Shown here one piece after another: positions 24,427 through 33,581 of a stretch of 64,000 nt of DNA (positions are counted from its first letter, which is position 1; the number at the start of each line of letters is the position of its first letter). Made by a program: the position numbers and the translations under genes. The notes under the pieces were generated by a model. The model was not told the DNA's origin, ran no database searches, and saw only the letters and a program-made list of their open reading frames with translations. The stretch lies in the NCBI GenBank assembly GCA_038125725.1, contig JAYPEK010000008.1, positions 1-64,000 on the forward strand, read 5' to 3'. Source of the DNA: TMED8 sp038125725 (GTDB taxonomy: Bacteria > Pseudomonadota > Alphaproteobacteria > Rhodospirillales > Casp-alpha2).

Positions 24427-25143
24427 ATGGCGCATTCGCTGAAACTCCAGCCCGTTGCGGTGAACTTCACGCTGAAGGATCACATTCACGACGTGTTGCG
24501 CGACGCCATCATGAAAATGAACATTTACGACGAAGACACCGATACCCGCCTGGACGAGCGCAAGATCGCCGAGCAACTCGGCATCTCGCGCACGCCGGTA
24601 CGCGAGGCCCTAGCACGGCTGGAGCAGGACGGGTTTGTCGAAATCCAGCCGCGCAAGGGCGTCTTCGTGCGCCGCAAGACCCTGGACGAGGTGCTGGAAA
24701 TGATCGTCGTCTGGGCGGCACTGGAAAGCATGGCCGCGCGCCTGGCGACGCAGTTCGCGGGCGACGACGAACTGGCCAGCCTGCGTCAGCTCGGCACCGG
24801 CGGCGGGGTGGACCCGAACCCGGCCCGCGCCGACATCGCCGAATATTCCGAGGCCAACATCCGTTTTCACCAGCGCATCCTGGAGCTTTCCAAGTGCAAG
24901 CTGCTGAAGGAGACGGCGGACGGCCTGTTCATGCATATGTACGCCGTGCGCCGCCGCGCCATGACCGAAAACGACCGCGCCGCCAATTCGGTGGTCGATC
25001 ACATGGGCATCATTGAGGCGCTGGAGCGCCGCGACGCCGATGAGGCCTCGAAACTCGTGCGCGAGCACACCATGCGCCTGCACGATCACGTCAATTGGAC
25101 CTGGCGGGAGTTGGAGGAAAGCCGAAGCCGCGCCAGCGCCTGA
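24427..25143 (+). CDS. GntR family regulator, FCD type (oxalate locus, upstream copy)
   Basis: 238-residue repressor-type regulator. The winged helix covers ~12-75 (KIAEQLGISRTPVREALARL, then EQDGFVEIQPRKGVFV) and the FCD ligand domain covers ~85-225, with the metal/ligand histidines in NIRFHQRILELS and HTMRLHDHV. It is very similar to the protein at 35171 (shared SLKL-P, NFTLKDHI, VVWAALESMAARLAT and IAEYSEANI). Aligning the two N-termini fixes the start at the second ATG, 24427. It heads the oxalate operon, with a palindrome over the likely transcription start. The inducer could be oxalate, formate or a CoA ester; the sequence does not say. Confidence 0.92.
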   Translation: MAHSLKLQPVAVNFTLKDHIHDVLRDAIMKMNIYDEDTDTRLDERKIAEQLGISRTPVREALARLEQDGFVEIQPRKGVFVRRKTLDEVLEMIVVWAALESMAARLATQFAGDDELASLRQLGTGGGVDPNPARADIAEYSEANIRFHQRILELSKCKLLKETADGLFMHMYAVRRRAMTENDRAANSVVDHMGIIEALERRDADEASKLVREHTMRLHDHVNWTWRELEESRSRASA

Positions 25144-25208
25144 GCCGGTAACCGGAATGCCGGCGGGCGAAAAGGGGATAACAGGGAGAGCCCAGGGAGA
25201 TTAGCTGC

Positions 25209-26933
25209 ATGTCGAATGCAACCGAAGCCGCCCAGCAACAGGGCGCGTTGACCGATGGATTTCATCTGATCATCGACGCACTGAAGCTGAACGACATCAA
25301 CACCATCTACAACGTGCCGGGGATTCCGATCACCGACCTCGGCCGTTACATGCAGGCCGCGGGCATGCGCGTCCTGTCGTTCCGCCATGAGCAGCATGCC
25401 GGCTATGCCGCCGCCATCGCCGGTTTCCTGACCAAGAAGCCGGGCGTGTGCATGACCGTCTCGGCGCCCGGGTTCCTGAACGGCCTGACGGCGCTGGCGC
25501 ATGCCACCACCAACTGTTTCCCAATGATCCTGATGTCGGGATCGTCGGAGCGCGAGATCGTCGATTTGATGCAGGGCGACTACGAGGAGATGGACCAACT
25601 GGCCATCGCCAAGCCGCTCTGCAAGGCCGCCTACCGTATCCTGCACGCCGAGGACATCGGCATCGGCATCGCGCGCGCCATCCGTGCGGCGGTCTCTGGC
25701 CGTCCGGGCGGTGTCTATCTGGATGTCCCCGCCGCGCTCCTCGGTCAGACCATGGATGCCGCCGCCGGCGCAGCCTCGCTGGTCAAGGTCATCGACGCGG
25801 CGCCGGCGCAGATCCCCGCACCCGACGCGGTGGCCCGCGCACTCGACGTGCTAAAGAGCGCCGAGCGGCCGCTGATCATCCTCGGCAAGGGGGCCGCCTA
25901 CGCCCAGGCCGACGAAGAAATCCGCGCGTTGGTGGAGAAGAGCGGCATTCCGTACCTGCCCATGAGCATGGCCAAGGGTCTTCTGCCGGATAACCATCCG
26001 CAGTCCGCCGGCCCGGCCCGTTCGCTGGTGCTGAAGGAAGCGGACGTGGTGATGATGATCGGCGCGCGCCTCAACTGGCTTCTGTCGCACGGCAAAGGCA
26101 AGACCTGGGGCGAGGCGCCGAAGAAATTCGTGCAGATCGACATCGAGCCCAAGGAAATGGATTCCAACGTCGAGATCGCTGCGCCGTTGGTCGGTGATAT
26201 CGGATCCTGCGTGCGGGCACTTCTGGACGGCATGGGCGCCGACTGGTCGGCGCCGCCCGCCGAATGGACCGGCAAGGTCGCCGACAAGAAGAACGCCAAC
26301 ATCGAACGCATGGCGCCGAAGCTGCAGAACAACAACGTGCCGATGGACTACCACGGCGCGCTGGGCGCGCTGCGCGGCGTGATCAACGACAACCCCGATG
26401 TGATCTTGGTGAACGAGGGCGCCAACACGCTGGATTTCGCGCGCTCCATCATCGACATGCACAAGCCCAGGAAGCGCCTCGATGTCGGCACCTGGGGCGT
26501 CATGGGGATCGGCATGGGTCAAGCCATCGCCGCCGCCGTCGAGACCGGCCATCCGGTGCTCGCCGTCGAGGGCGACAGCGCGTTTGGGTTTTCCGGCATG
26601 GAGGTGGAAACCATCTGCCGCTACAACCTGCCGATCTGCGTGGTGGTGTTCAACAACGGCGGCATCTACCGCGGCACCGACGTCAATCCCACCGGCGGGC
26701 CCGACGTGGCGCCGACGGTGTTCGTCAAGGGCGCGCGCTACGACAAGATGATGGAAGCCTTCGGCGGCGTCGGCGTCAACGCCACCTCGCCGGACGAACT
26801 GAAGCGCGCCGTCACCGATGCCATCGCGTCGGGCAAGCCGACCCTGGTCAATGCTGTCATCGACGAGACCGCGGGCACGGAAAGCGGCCGCATCGGCAAC
26901 CTCAATCCGCAAAGCGTCGTGGCCAAGCCGTGA
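25209..26933 (+). CDS. oxc: Oxalyl-CoA decarboxylase
   Basis: 574-residue ThDP enzyme that converts oxalyl-CoA to formyl-CoA and CO2. The N-terminal domain has NVPGIPITDLGRYMQA and FRHEQHAGYAAAIAGFLT with the ThDP-activating Glu. The cofactor motif GDSAFGFSGMEVETICRYNL, followed by FNNGGIYRGTD, lies in the C-terminal third. The many NDINTIYNVPGIP-like features separate it from acetolactate synthase. Length matches known Oxc (~565-570 aa). It is followed by frc, as in most oxalotrophs, and the pairing makes the assignment firm. Confidence 0.96.
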   Translation: MSNATEAAQQQGALTDGFHLIIDALKLNDINTIYNVPGIPITDLGRYMQAAGMRVLSFRHEQHAGYAAAIAGFLTKKPGVCMTVSAPGFLNGLTALAHATTNCFPMILMSGSSEREIVDLMQGDYEEMDQLAIAKPLCKAAYRILHAEDIGIGIARAIRAAVSGRPGGVYLDVPAALLGQTMDAAAGAASLVKVIDAAPAQIPAPDAVARALDVLKSAERPLIILGKGAAYAQADEEIRALVEKSGIPYLPMSMAKGLLPDNHPQSAGPARSLVLKEADVVMMIGARLNWLLSHGKGKTWGEAPKKFVQIDIEPKEMDSNVEIAAPLVGDIGSCVRALLDGMGADWSAPPAEWTGKVADKKNANIERMAPKLQNNNVPMDYHGALGALRGVINDNPDVILVNEGANTLDFARSIIDMHKPRKRLDVGTWGVMGIGMGQAIAAAVETGHPVLAVEGDSAFGFSGMEVETICRYNLPICVVVFNNGGIYRGTDVNPTGGPDVAPTVFVKGARYDKMMEAFGGVGVNATSPDELKRAVTDAIASGKPTLVNAVIDETAGTESGRIGNLNPQSVVAKP

Positions 26934-26983
26934 GCGGGCGGAAACGGATCAACTAGAGACTTAAAGAACAGGAGCAACGAAGA

Positions 26984-28231
26984 ATGAAAGCTCTCGAAGG
27001 CGTCAAAATCCTGGATTTCACCCACGTGCAGTCGGGTCCGACCTGTACGCAGCTTCTGGCGTGGTTCGGCGCCGACGTGATCAAGGTGGAACGCCCCGGT
27101 GTCGGCGACGCGACGCGCAAGCAATTGGTCGATAAGCCAGGCGCCGACAGCCTCTATTTCACCATGCTCAACCACAACAAGCGCAGCGTCACAATCAACT
27201 CCAAGATCGACAAGGGCAAGGAGATCCTGACCAAGCTGATCGAGGAATGCGACGTCATGGTCGAGAACTTCGCGCCGGGCGCGCTCGACCGCATGGGCTT
27301 TTCCTGGGAGCGCATCCAGGAGATCAACCCGCGCATGATCTATGCCTCGGTCAAGGGGTTTGGCCCCGGTCCCTACGCGGACTGCAAGGTCTATGAGAAC
27401 GTCGCGCAGTGCGCCGGCGGCTCGGCGTCCACCACCGGTGAGATCGGCGGCATACCGATGGTCACCGGCGCTCAGATCGGCGACAGCGGCACCGGGCTGC
27501 ACCTGGCGCTCGGCATCGTCACGGCGCTGTTCCAGCGCACCCATTCCGGCAAGGGTCAGCGCGTCGAATGCGCCATGCAGGACAGCGTCCTCAACCTTTG
27601 CCGCGTGAAACTGCGCGACCAGCAGCGTCTCGATGCCGGGCCGCTCAAGGAATACACGCACTTCTCGCGCGGCCTCGATTTCGGCGAGGCGACGCCGCGC
27701 GCCGGCAACGATTCCGGCGGCGGCCAGCCGGGCCGCATCCTCAAGTGCAAGGGCTGGGCAACGGACCCCGATGCCTACACCTACTTCATCACCCAGGCGG
27801 CCGTGTGGAAGAATATCTGTGACGTCATCGACCGGCCGCATTGGAAGGAAGACCCGGAATACGCCACCCCGGAAGCGCGGTTGCCGAACCTCGATGTCAT
27901 CTTCGAGGCGATCGAAGCCTGGACCATGACCAAGACCAAGTTCGAGGTGATGGAGATCTGCAACCCCCTCAATATCCCGGTCGGGCCGATCCTCAGCATG
28001 CGCGAAATCGCCGAGGAGCCGAGCCTGCGCGAAACCGGCACCGTGGTCGAGGTCGACCACCCCGAGCGCGGGCCGTACCTGACCGTCGGTTGCCCGATCA
28101 AGCTCTCTGACTGCCCGGCCGACGTGAAGCGCTCGCCGCTGCTGGGTGAGCACACGGACGAGATTCTCAAGGACGTGGTCGGCCTGAGCGACGAGGAAAT
28201 CGCTCAAGCCAAGGAAGACGGCGCCGTTTGA
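26984..28231 (+). CDS. frc: Formyl-CoA:oxalate CoA-transferase
   Basis: 415-residue class III CoA-transferase that moves CoA from formyl-CoA to oxalate, giving oxalyl-CoA and formate. The family start is LEGVKILDFTHVQSGPTCTQ, and the catalytic aspartate is Asp167 in GAQIGDSGTGLHLALGI, equivalent to Asp169 of the Oxalobacter enzyme. Length is close to the family's ~428 aa. It lies 50 bp after oxc and 25 bp before the formyltransferase-like gene. Together with Oxc it makes an oxalate decarboxylation cycle yielding formate and CO2. Confidence 0.95.
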   Translation: MKALEGVKILDFTHVQSGPTCTQLLAWFGADVIKVERPGVGDATRKQLVDKPGADSLYFTMLNHNKRSVTINSKIDKGKEILTKLIEECDVMVENFAPGALDRMGFSWERIQEINPRMIYASVKGFGPGPYADCKVYENVAQCAGGSASTTGEIGGIPMVTGAQIGDSGTGLHLALGIVTALFQRTHSGKGQRVECAMQDSVLNLCRVKLRDQQRLDAGPLKEYTHFSRGLDFGEATPRAGNDSGGGQPGRILKCKGWATDPDAYTYFITQAAVWKNICDVIDRPHWKEDPEYATPEARLPNLDVIFEAIEAWTMTKTKFEVMEICNPLNIPVGPILSMREIAEEPSLRETGTVVEVDHPERGPYLTVGCPIKLSDCPADVKRSPLLGEHTDEILKDVVGLSDEEIAQAKEDGAV

Positions 28232-28256
28232 GCGCCGGCCAGGAGGGAGAAGCAAG

Positions 28257-29174
28257 ATGCGTTTGATCGTCATGGGCCAACAGGCGTTCGGCAAGTCCGC
28301 CCTGGAAACCATTCTCGACGCCGGCAAGGACGAGGTGGTGGCCGTCTACTGCGCCCCCGACAAGGACGGCCGCATGGACCCGATCAAGGAGTTCGCGCTG
28401 GAGAAGGGGCTGACCATCATGCAGCCCGACAACTTCGAGGACGAGGCGGTGCTGGACGAGATGCGCGCCTTCGAGGCCGACCTCTGCGTCATGGCCTACG
28501 TTATCATCTTCGTGCCGGAAACGGCGCGCGACATCCCGACGCACGGCTCGATCTGTTTCCATCCCAGCCTGCTGCCGCTGCACCGCGGACCCAGTTCCCT
28601 CAATTGGCCGATCATGTGGGGCGCGACCAAGACCGGGCTCACCTATTTCTGGCCCGATGACGGCCTCGATGAAGGCGAAATCCTGTTGCAGAAAGAAATC
28701 GAGATCGGTCCCGACGACACGCTCGGCACGGTCTACTTCGACAAGGTGTTTCCGCTCGGACTGGAAGCGACGCTGGAGGCCATCGACCTGGTGCGCGCCG
28801 GCAACCCGCCGAAGATCCCGCAGGACGAATCCAAAGCCACCTACGAAGGCTGGTGCAACAAGAAGGTTTCGGAGATCGACTGGAACCGCTCCGTCGGCGA
28901 GGTCTACAACCTGATCCGCGCCTGTAACCCGCAGCCCGGCGCCTGGACGACACTGAACGGCGAAATCCTGCAAATCTTCGATTGCGAAAAGACCGATCAT
29001 GCCTTCGGTCGCACCGGCCGGGTGAGCGCCATTTCCGAAGACGGCATCACCATCACCGCCGGGCGCGGCTCGATCATCGCCAAGCGCCTGCGTTTGGGTG
29101 GCGGCAAGAAATTGGCGGCGGCGGAGTTTGCCGCCGAACATGGACTGGAAGTGGGGACCAAACTGGCGACATAA
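28257..29174 (+). CDS. Formyl-tetrahydrofolate hydrolase/transferase-like protein (FDH N-domain type)
   Basis: 305-residue protein with the formyltransferase fold plus a C-terminal FMT-like barrel. It is closer to the hydrolase domain of 10-formyl-THF dehydrogenase (ALDH1L1) than to methionyl-tRNA formyltransferase. The loop reads GSICFHPSLLPLHRGPSSLN with His102, and the second motif is YFWPDDGLDEGE with Asp138, matching His106 and Asp142 of rat FDH. The Asn that true Fmt proteins have two residues before the His is Cys100 here (Ile in FDH). It sits between frc and the formate-THF ligase gene, so it should act on formyl-THF or perhaps formyl-CoA. The exact reaction is not established. Confidence 0.8.
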   Translation: MRLIVMGQQAFGKSALETILDAGKDEVVAVYCAPDKDGRMDPIKEFALEKGLTIMQPDNFEDEAVLDEMRAFEADLCVMAYVIIFVPETARDIPTHGSICFHPSLLPLHRGPSSLNWPIMWGATKTGLTYFWPDDGLDEGEILLQKEIEIGPDDTLGTVYFDKVFPLGLEATLEAIDLVRAGNPPKIPQDESKATYEGWCNKKVSEIDWNRSVGEVYNLIRACNPQPGAWTTLNGEILQIFDCEKTDHAFGRTGRVSAISEDGITITAGRGSIIAKRLRLGGGKKLAAAEFAAEHGLEVGTKLAT

Positions 29175-29280
29175 GGCAGGAATGCCCCCATGCACGAAAC
29201 GGCAACGGTGACGATTGCTGGAAAACCGGGTGAAGACTAGGTTCCGAAATCGTCATTAACGGAAATCAGGGAGTTACCAA

Positions 29281-30954
29281 ATGCCGAAATCAGATATCGA
29301 GATCGCCCGCGAGGCCATTATGCAGCCGATCGCCGACATCGGCGCCAAGCTGGACATTCCGGCCGATGCGCTGCTGCAGTACGGCCCGACCAAGGCGAAG
29401 ATCTCCTACGACTATATCAAGAAGCTCAACCGCAAGCCGGACGGCAAGCTGATCCTGGTCACCGCCGTGACCCCGACGCCCGCCGGCGAGGGCAAGACCA
29501 CCACCACGGTGGGCCTGGGTGACGGGCTCAATGCCATCGGCAAGAAGGCGACCATCTGCATCCGCGAGCCTTCGCTCGGCCCCTGCTTCGGCATGAAGGG
29601 CGGTGCCGCCGGCGGCGGTTACGCCCAGGTGGTGCCCATGGAAGACATCAACCTGCACTTCACTGGCGACTTCCATGCCATCGGCACGGCGCACAACCTG
29701 CTGTCGGCGATGGTCGACAACCACATCTACTGGGGCCACAAGCCGGAGATCGATTCCCGCCGCGTCGCCTGGCGCCGGGTCGTCGACATGAACGACCGCG
29801 CGTTGCGCGATATCACCTGTTCCTTGGGCGGCGTGCCGAACGGCTTCCCGCGCGAAAGCGGCTTCGACATCACGGTGGCGTCCGAGATCATGGCCATCTT
29901 CTGCCTGGCCACCGACCTGAAGGATCTGCAGCGCCGCATCGACAACATCGTTGTGGGCTACACCCGCGACCGCCAGCTGGTGCGGGCCAAGGACATCAAG
30001 GCGTCGGGCGCCATGACGGTGCTGTTGAAGGACGCGCTGATGCCCAACCTGGTGCAGACGCTGGAAAACAACCCGGCCTTCATCCACGGCGGTCCGTTCG
30101 CCAACATCGCGCACGGCTGCAACTCGGTGATGGCCACCAAGACGGCGCTGAAACTGGCCGATTACGTGGTCACCGAAGCCGGCTTCGGCGCCGACCTGGG
30201 CGCCGAGAAGTTCTTCGACGTGAAATGCCGCAAGGCGGGGCTCAGCCCGTCGGCGGTGGTGCTGGTGGCGACCGTGCGCGCGCTGAAGATGCACGGCGGC
30301 GTTGCCAAGAACGACCTCGGCAAGGAGAACGTGGCGGCGGTAAAGAAGGGCTGCGCCAACCTGGAGCGGCACCTGAAGAACCTGAAAAAGTTCGGCGTGC
30401 CGGCGGTGGTCGCCATCAACCGCTTCATCACCGACACCGACAAGGAAGTGAACGCGGTCAAGGCGACGGCCAAGTCGCTGGGCGCCGAGGCAATCCGCTG
30501 CAACCACTGGGCCGACGGCTCCAAGGGCACGGAAGAACTGGCCAAGCACGTGGTCAAGCTGGCCGATTCGGGTCGCGCCCGGTTCAAGCCGCTCTATCCC
30601 GACGAAATGCCGCTGTTCGAGAAGATCGAAACCGTGGCCAAGAAGATCTACGGTGCCAAGGAACTGACCGCCGACGCCAAGGTGCGCCAGCAACTGAAGG
30701 ATTGGGAAAAGGCCGGCTACGGTAAGTTCCCGATCTGTATTGCCAAGACGCAGTACAGTTTCTCCACCGATCCGAACCTGAAAGGCGCGCCCAGCGGCCA
30801 TACCGTCAATCTTCGCGAGGTGCGTCTTTCCGCCGGCGCGGAATTCATCGTCGCCATCACCGGTGAAATCATGACCATGCCGGGGCTGCCGAGGGTGCCT
30901 TCCGCCAATGCCATCCACCTGAACAAGGCGGGTGATATCGAAGGACTGTTCTAG
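29281..30954 (+). CDS. fhs: Formate-tetrahydrofolate ligase
   Basis: 557-residue ATP-dependent ligase that makes 10-formyl-THF from formate and THF. The P-loop is TPAGEGKTTTTVGL, and LGPCFGMKGGAAGGGYAQV, NLHFTGDFHAI and the Lys/Glu-rich REPSLGPC region are typical. Length is normal. Placed after oxc-frc, it would draw oxalate-derived formate into the C1-folate pool for biosynthesis, while the formate dehydrogenase on the other side of the locus would oxidise the rest. The universal stress gene follows 14 bp after its stop. Confidence 0.97.
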   Translation: MPKSDIEIAREAIMQPIADIGAKLDIPADALLQYGPTKAKISYDYIKKLNRKPDGKLILVTAVTPTPAGEGKTTTTVGLGDGLNAIGKKATICIREPSLGPCFGMKGGAAGGGYAQVVPMEDINLHFTGDFHAIGTAHNLLSAMVDNHIYWGHKPEIDSRRVAWRRVVDMNDRALRDITCSLGGVPNGFPRESGFDITVASEIMAIFCLATDLKDLQRRIDNIVVGYTRDRQLVRAKDIKASGAMTVLLKDALMPNLVQTLENNPAFIHGGPFANIAHGCNSVMATKTALKLADYVVTEAGFGADLGAEKFFDVKCRKAGLSPSAVVLVATVRALKMHGGVAKNDLGKENVAAVKKGCANLERHLKNLKKFGVPAVVAINRFITDTDKEVNAVKATAKSLGAEAIRCNHWADGSKGTEELAKHVVKLADSGRARFKPLYPDEMPLFEKIETVAKKIYGAKELTADAKVRQQLKDWEKAGYGKFPICIAKTQYSFSTDPNLKGAPSGHTVNLREVRLSAGAEFIVAITGEIMTMPGLPRVPSANAIHLNKAGDIEGLF

Positions 30955-30968
30955 GAGGAGATCGAAGC

Positions 30969-31826
30969 GTGATCCGCAAAATCCTGGTGCCCGTGCGGGG
31001 CGACGGCAAAGGCGAGAACGTGCTCGCGCACGCGACGCTTCTGGCCAACCGTTTCGAAGCGCACATCGAGGTCACTCATTGCCGGCCGAAACCGTCGGAC
31101 ATGCTGCCCTTCGGCGTGCCGGTGCCGGGCTTCCTGCAGGAGCAAATCCTACAGCAGGCCGGCTCCGTCGCCGATGCGGTGGAAAAGGACCTGCGTGCGG
31201 CCTTCGACCGCTACGCCCAGGAACACGCGCTCAAGATCGTCGACAGGCAGGACGGTCCCGGTCCCTCCGCCTCATGGGTCGAGGAAGAGGGCAAGCAGAT
31301 CGACATCATCAAGCATCACGGCCGTCTGGCCGACCTGATCGTGGTCGCCAAGCCGGACCGCGACCGCAATCTCGGGACCAATACCCTGAAAGCGGCGCTG
31401 TTCGGTACCGGGCGGCCGGTGATGATGTGTCCGCTGCGCGACACGGAACCGGGTGTTCTGGGTGATCGCGTGGCGATCGCCTGGAACGGTTCGGTCGAGG
31501 CCGTGCGCGCGATTTCCTTGACCCAAGACCTGCTGGCAAGGGCCTCGGCGGTGACCATCCTGACCGCCGACCGAAGCGAACTGCACAGCGCCGGCGCCGA
31601 CGATCTGGCGCACTACCTCGCCCAACGCGGCATCGAGGCCAGCGTCGATCAGTTCAAGTCGCATGGCAAAATCGGTGTCGAACTGCTCGAGCGGGTTGAC
31701 GCCGCGGGCGCCGATATCCTGGTCATGGGCGCTTACGGCGACAGTCACGAACACGAAACTCTATTTGGCGGCAACACGCAGGTTATCGTCGACAAGGCCA
31801 CCATCCCCGTGGTGATGGTGCACTGA
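30969..31826 (+). CDS. Universal stress protein, tandem-domain
   Basis: 285-residue protein with two USP-like halves. The first begins MIRKILVPVRGDGKG and the second near VLGDRVAIAWNGSVEA. The ATP-binding-type motif appears at the end of the second half as VMGAYGDSHEHETLFGGNTQ, followed by DKATIPVVMVH. Start is GTG 30969, right after an AGGAGG sequence overlapping the end of the ligase gene. Its place in the operon suggests a stress or nucleotide-sensing role coupled to oxalate use, but no direct function can be assigned. Confidence 0.88.
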   Translation: MIRKILVPVRGDGKGENVLAHATLLANRFEAHIEVTHCRPKPSDMLPFGVPVPGFLQEQILQQAGSVADAVEKDLRAAFDRYAQEHALKIVDRQDGPGPSASWVEEEGKQIDIIKHHGRLADLIVVAKPDRDRNLGTNTLKAALFGTGRPVMMCPLRDTEPGVLGDRVAIAWNGSVEAVRAISLTQDLLARASAVTILTADRSELHSAGADDLAHYLAQRGIEASVDQFKSHGKIGVELLERVDAAGADILVMGAYGDSHEHETLFGGNTQVIVDKATIPVVMVH

Positions 31827-31903
31827 CGGCTGGAGGAGGGTATCCACCGCCAACCGGAGGAACAGCAAGGAGAGAGACCGAAGACAACCACGCCATCAAG
31901 AGA

Positions 31904-31918
31904 TTGGCTTCAAGCCAA
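31904..31918 (+). other. Short hairpin in the intercistronic gap before tctC
   Basis: TTGGCTT-C-AAGCCAA forms a small stem-loop in the 171-bp gap between the stress protein gene and the binding-protein gene. GATTGGCTT recurs at 31973-31981, just upstream of the tctC ribosome-binding site. There is no T-run, so this is not a standard terminator; RNA processing or stabilisation of the transporter message is possible. Confidence 0.35.
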
Positions 31919-31997
31919 CGGGAAATGCCGCAATCAGAACGGCGCAACAACTTAGAAACCGTAATTCATGGGATTGGCTTAAACATAGGAGGAGAGC

Positions 31998-32975
31998 ATG
32001 AATCTCAAAAAGCGCATTACGCTCGGCATTTTCGGTGCCGCGGCGATGGCAACCATGGTCGGCGTCGGTACGGCGCAGGCCTGGGAACCGAACAAACCCG
32101 TCGACTTCGTGATCATGGCCGGCAAGGGCGGCGGCGCCGACAAGATGGCGCGGCTGATGCAGTCGATCATCGAAAAGGAAAAGCTGTCGCCTCGGCCGCT
32201 GGTTCCGGTCAACAAGCCGGGCGGTTCCGGCGCGGAAGCGCTGGTGGCCATGAAGGGCGCGCGTGACCCGAACCACACCATCATGGTTACGCTCAACTCG
32301 TTCTTCACCACGCCCCTGCGTCAGCCGGGCCTGGGTGTCGACATCATGACCTTCGCCCCGGTCGGCCGCATGGCCGAGGACACCTTCCTGCTCTGGGTGC
32401 ACAAGGATGAAGGCATCAAGGACTTCGACGGGTTCCTGAAGGAAGCCAAGGCCCGCGGCAACAAGTGGGTCATGGGCGGTACCGGCAAGAACTCGGAAGA
32501 CAACATCATCACCGACTTCCTGAACAACAACTACGGTCTGAAGATGAAGTACATCCCCTACAAGGGCGGTGGCACCGTGGCCAAGCAGGTGGCCGGCAAG
32601 CAGATCACGTCTTCCGTGAACAACCCGTCGGAAGCGCTGGGCTTCTATGAGTCCGGCGACATGGTTCCGTTGGTGGCGTTCACCAACGAGCGTCTGCCGA
32701 TGTTCCCGAATGTGCCGACGTTGAAAGAAGTTGGCGGCGACTTCGCCTACTTCATGCAGCGCGCGGTGGTGGGTGCGCCTGGCATGTCCGACGAGGCCCT
32801 GGCCTTCTACACGGACCTGTTCACCAAGGCCTACAAGAGCGCCGCCTGGCAGAAGTACAAGAAGGATAAGTCCCTGATGGGCGACTTCATGGCCGGTGGC
32901 GAGCTGAAAGCCTACTGGAAGACCCAGCGTGACCGTCACATGGGAATCCTGAAGGCTTCCGGCGCGATCAAGTAA
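31998..32975 (+). CDS. Tripartite tricarboxylate transporter substrate-binding protein (TctC family)
   Basis: 325-residue periplasmic binding protein of the Bug/TctC type. The signal peptide covers residues 1-28, cleaved after GTAQA. The mature protein begins WEPNKPVDFVIMAGKGGGAD, the usual first strand and ligand loop, and includes PLVPVNKPGGSGAEALVAM. Start at ATG 31998 is preceded by AGGAGG. The adjacent tctB and tctA genes complete the transporter. The family binds diverse carboxylates; the position in an oxalate operon suggests oxalate or a related dicarboxylate, which is inference. Confidence 0.93.
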   Translation: MNLKKRITLGIFGAAAMATMVGVGTAQAWEPNKPVDFVIMAGKGGGADKMARLMQSIIEKEKLSPRPLVPVNKPGGSGAEALVAMKGARDPNHTIMVTLNSFFTTPLRQPGLGVDIMTFAPVGRMAEDTFLLWVHKDEGIKDFDGFLKEAKARGNKWVMGGTGKNSEDNIITDFLNNNYGLKMKYIPYKGGGTVAKQVAGKQITSSVNNPSEALGFYESGDMVPLVAFTNERLPMFPNVPTLKEVGGDFAYFMQRAVVGAPGMSDEALAFYTDLFTKAYKSAAWQKYKKDKSLMGDFMAGGELKAYWKTQRDRHMGILKASGAIK

Positions 32976-33021
32976 GACATCGCGTCAAACATAGAGATGA
33001 TATTGGGAGGGGACCGGCGAA

Positions 33022-33552
33022 ATGCGTAGAGCAGAAATCATTGGTGCGTTATTTCTCGGACTCCTCTCAATATATCTCATGTGGAAGAGCGGTGAGCCGC
33101 CGGCCTGGGACCCGGACGTTCCCAGGTACGCCAACATCGGCCTGATCAAGGGCGAAGGCCCGGGTAGCGGTTTCTGGCCGTTCTGGCTGTCGGCGATCAT
33201 GCTGATCTGCTGCGTGTGGATCGGAATCAACTGGTTCCGCCGTACCTCGCCACCGTCGCAATCGGATGAGCCGTTCCTGGATTCCTACGCTAAGCGCATG
33301 CTGCTCCTGGTGGGCGGCGGGTTGCTGGGTTTCCTGGTGTTGATCGAGGTCATCGGTTTCTACGGCGCGATGTTCGCGTTCCTGGCCTACTACCTGGGCT
33401 TCCTGGGACGCCATTCGCTGGTGCAGACCGTTACCATCTCGCTCGCCGTGCCCATCGTCAGTTTCTTCTTCTTCGACGTGGCCATGCGGATCGTTCTGCC
33501 GAAAGGCTATCTCGAGCCGCTGTTCCTGCCGCTGTACGACATCTTTCTTTGA
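33022..33552 (+). CDS. Tripartite tricarboxylate transporter small membrane subunit (TctB family)
   Basis: 176-residue membrane protein with four predicted transmembrane helices: RRAEIIGALFLGLLSIYLMW, FWPFWLSAIMLICCVWIGI, LLLVGGGLLGFLVLIEVIGF and a final block around VTISLAVPIVSFFFFDVA. This is the usual size and layout of TctB. It lies between tctC and tctA, with ~46 bp and ~29 bp gaps, and is expected to form the membrane complex with TctA. Confidence 0.9.
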   Translation: MRRAEIIGALFLGLLSIYLMWKSGEPPAWDPDVPRYANIGLIKGEGPGSGFWPFWLSAIMLICCVWIGINWFRRTSPPSQSDEPFLDSYAKRMLLLVGGGLLGFLVLIEVIGFYGAMFAFLAYYLGFLGRHSLVQTVTISLAVPIVSFFFFDVAMRIVLPKGYLEPLFLPLYDIFL

Positions 33553-33581
33553 CCGCAAGCCCCATTCCGGAGCCCTGAGAC

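Noticed and set aside
26738..28327. 529-codon minus-strand frame across oxc-frc
   Set aside because: Spans two real genes and their gap on the other strand, with no motifs of its own.
29290..30918. 542-codon minus-strand frame opposite formate-THF ligase
   Set aside because: Composition is His/Arg/Gln-rich and motif-free; the plus strand encodes a textbook ligase.
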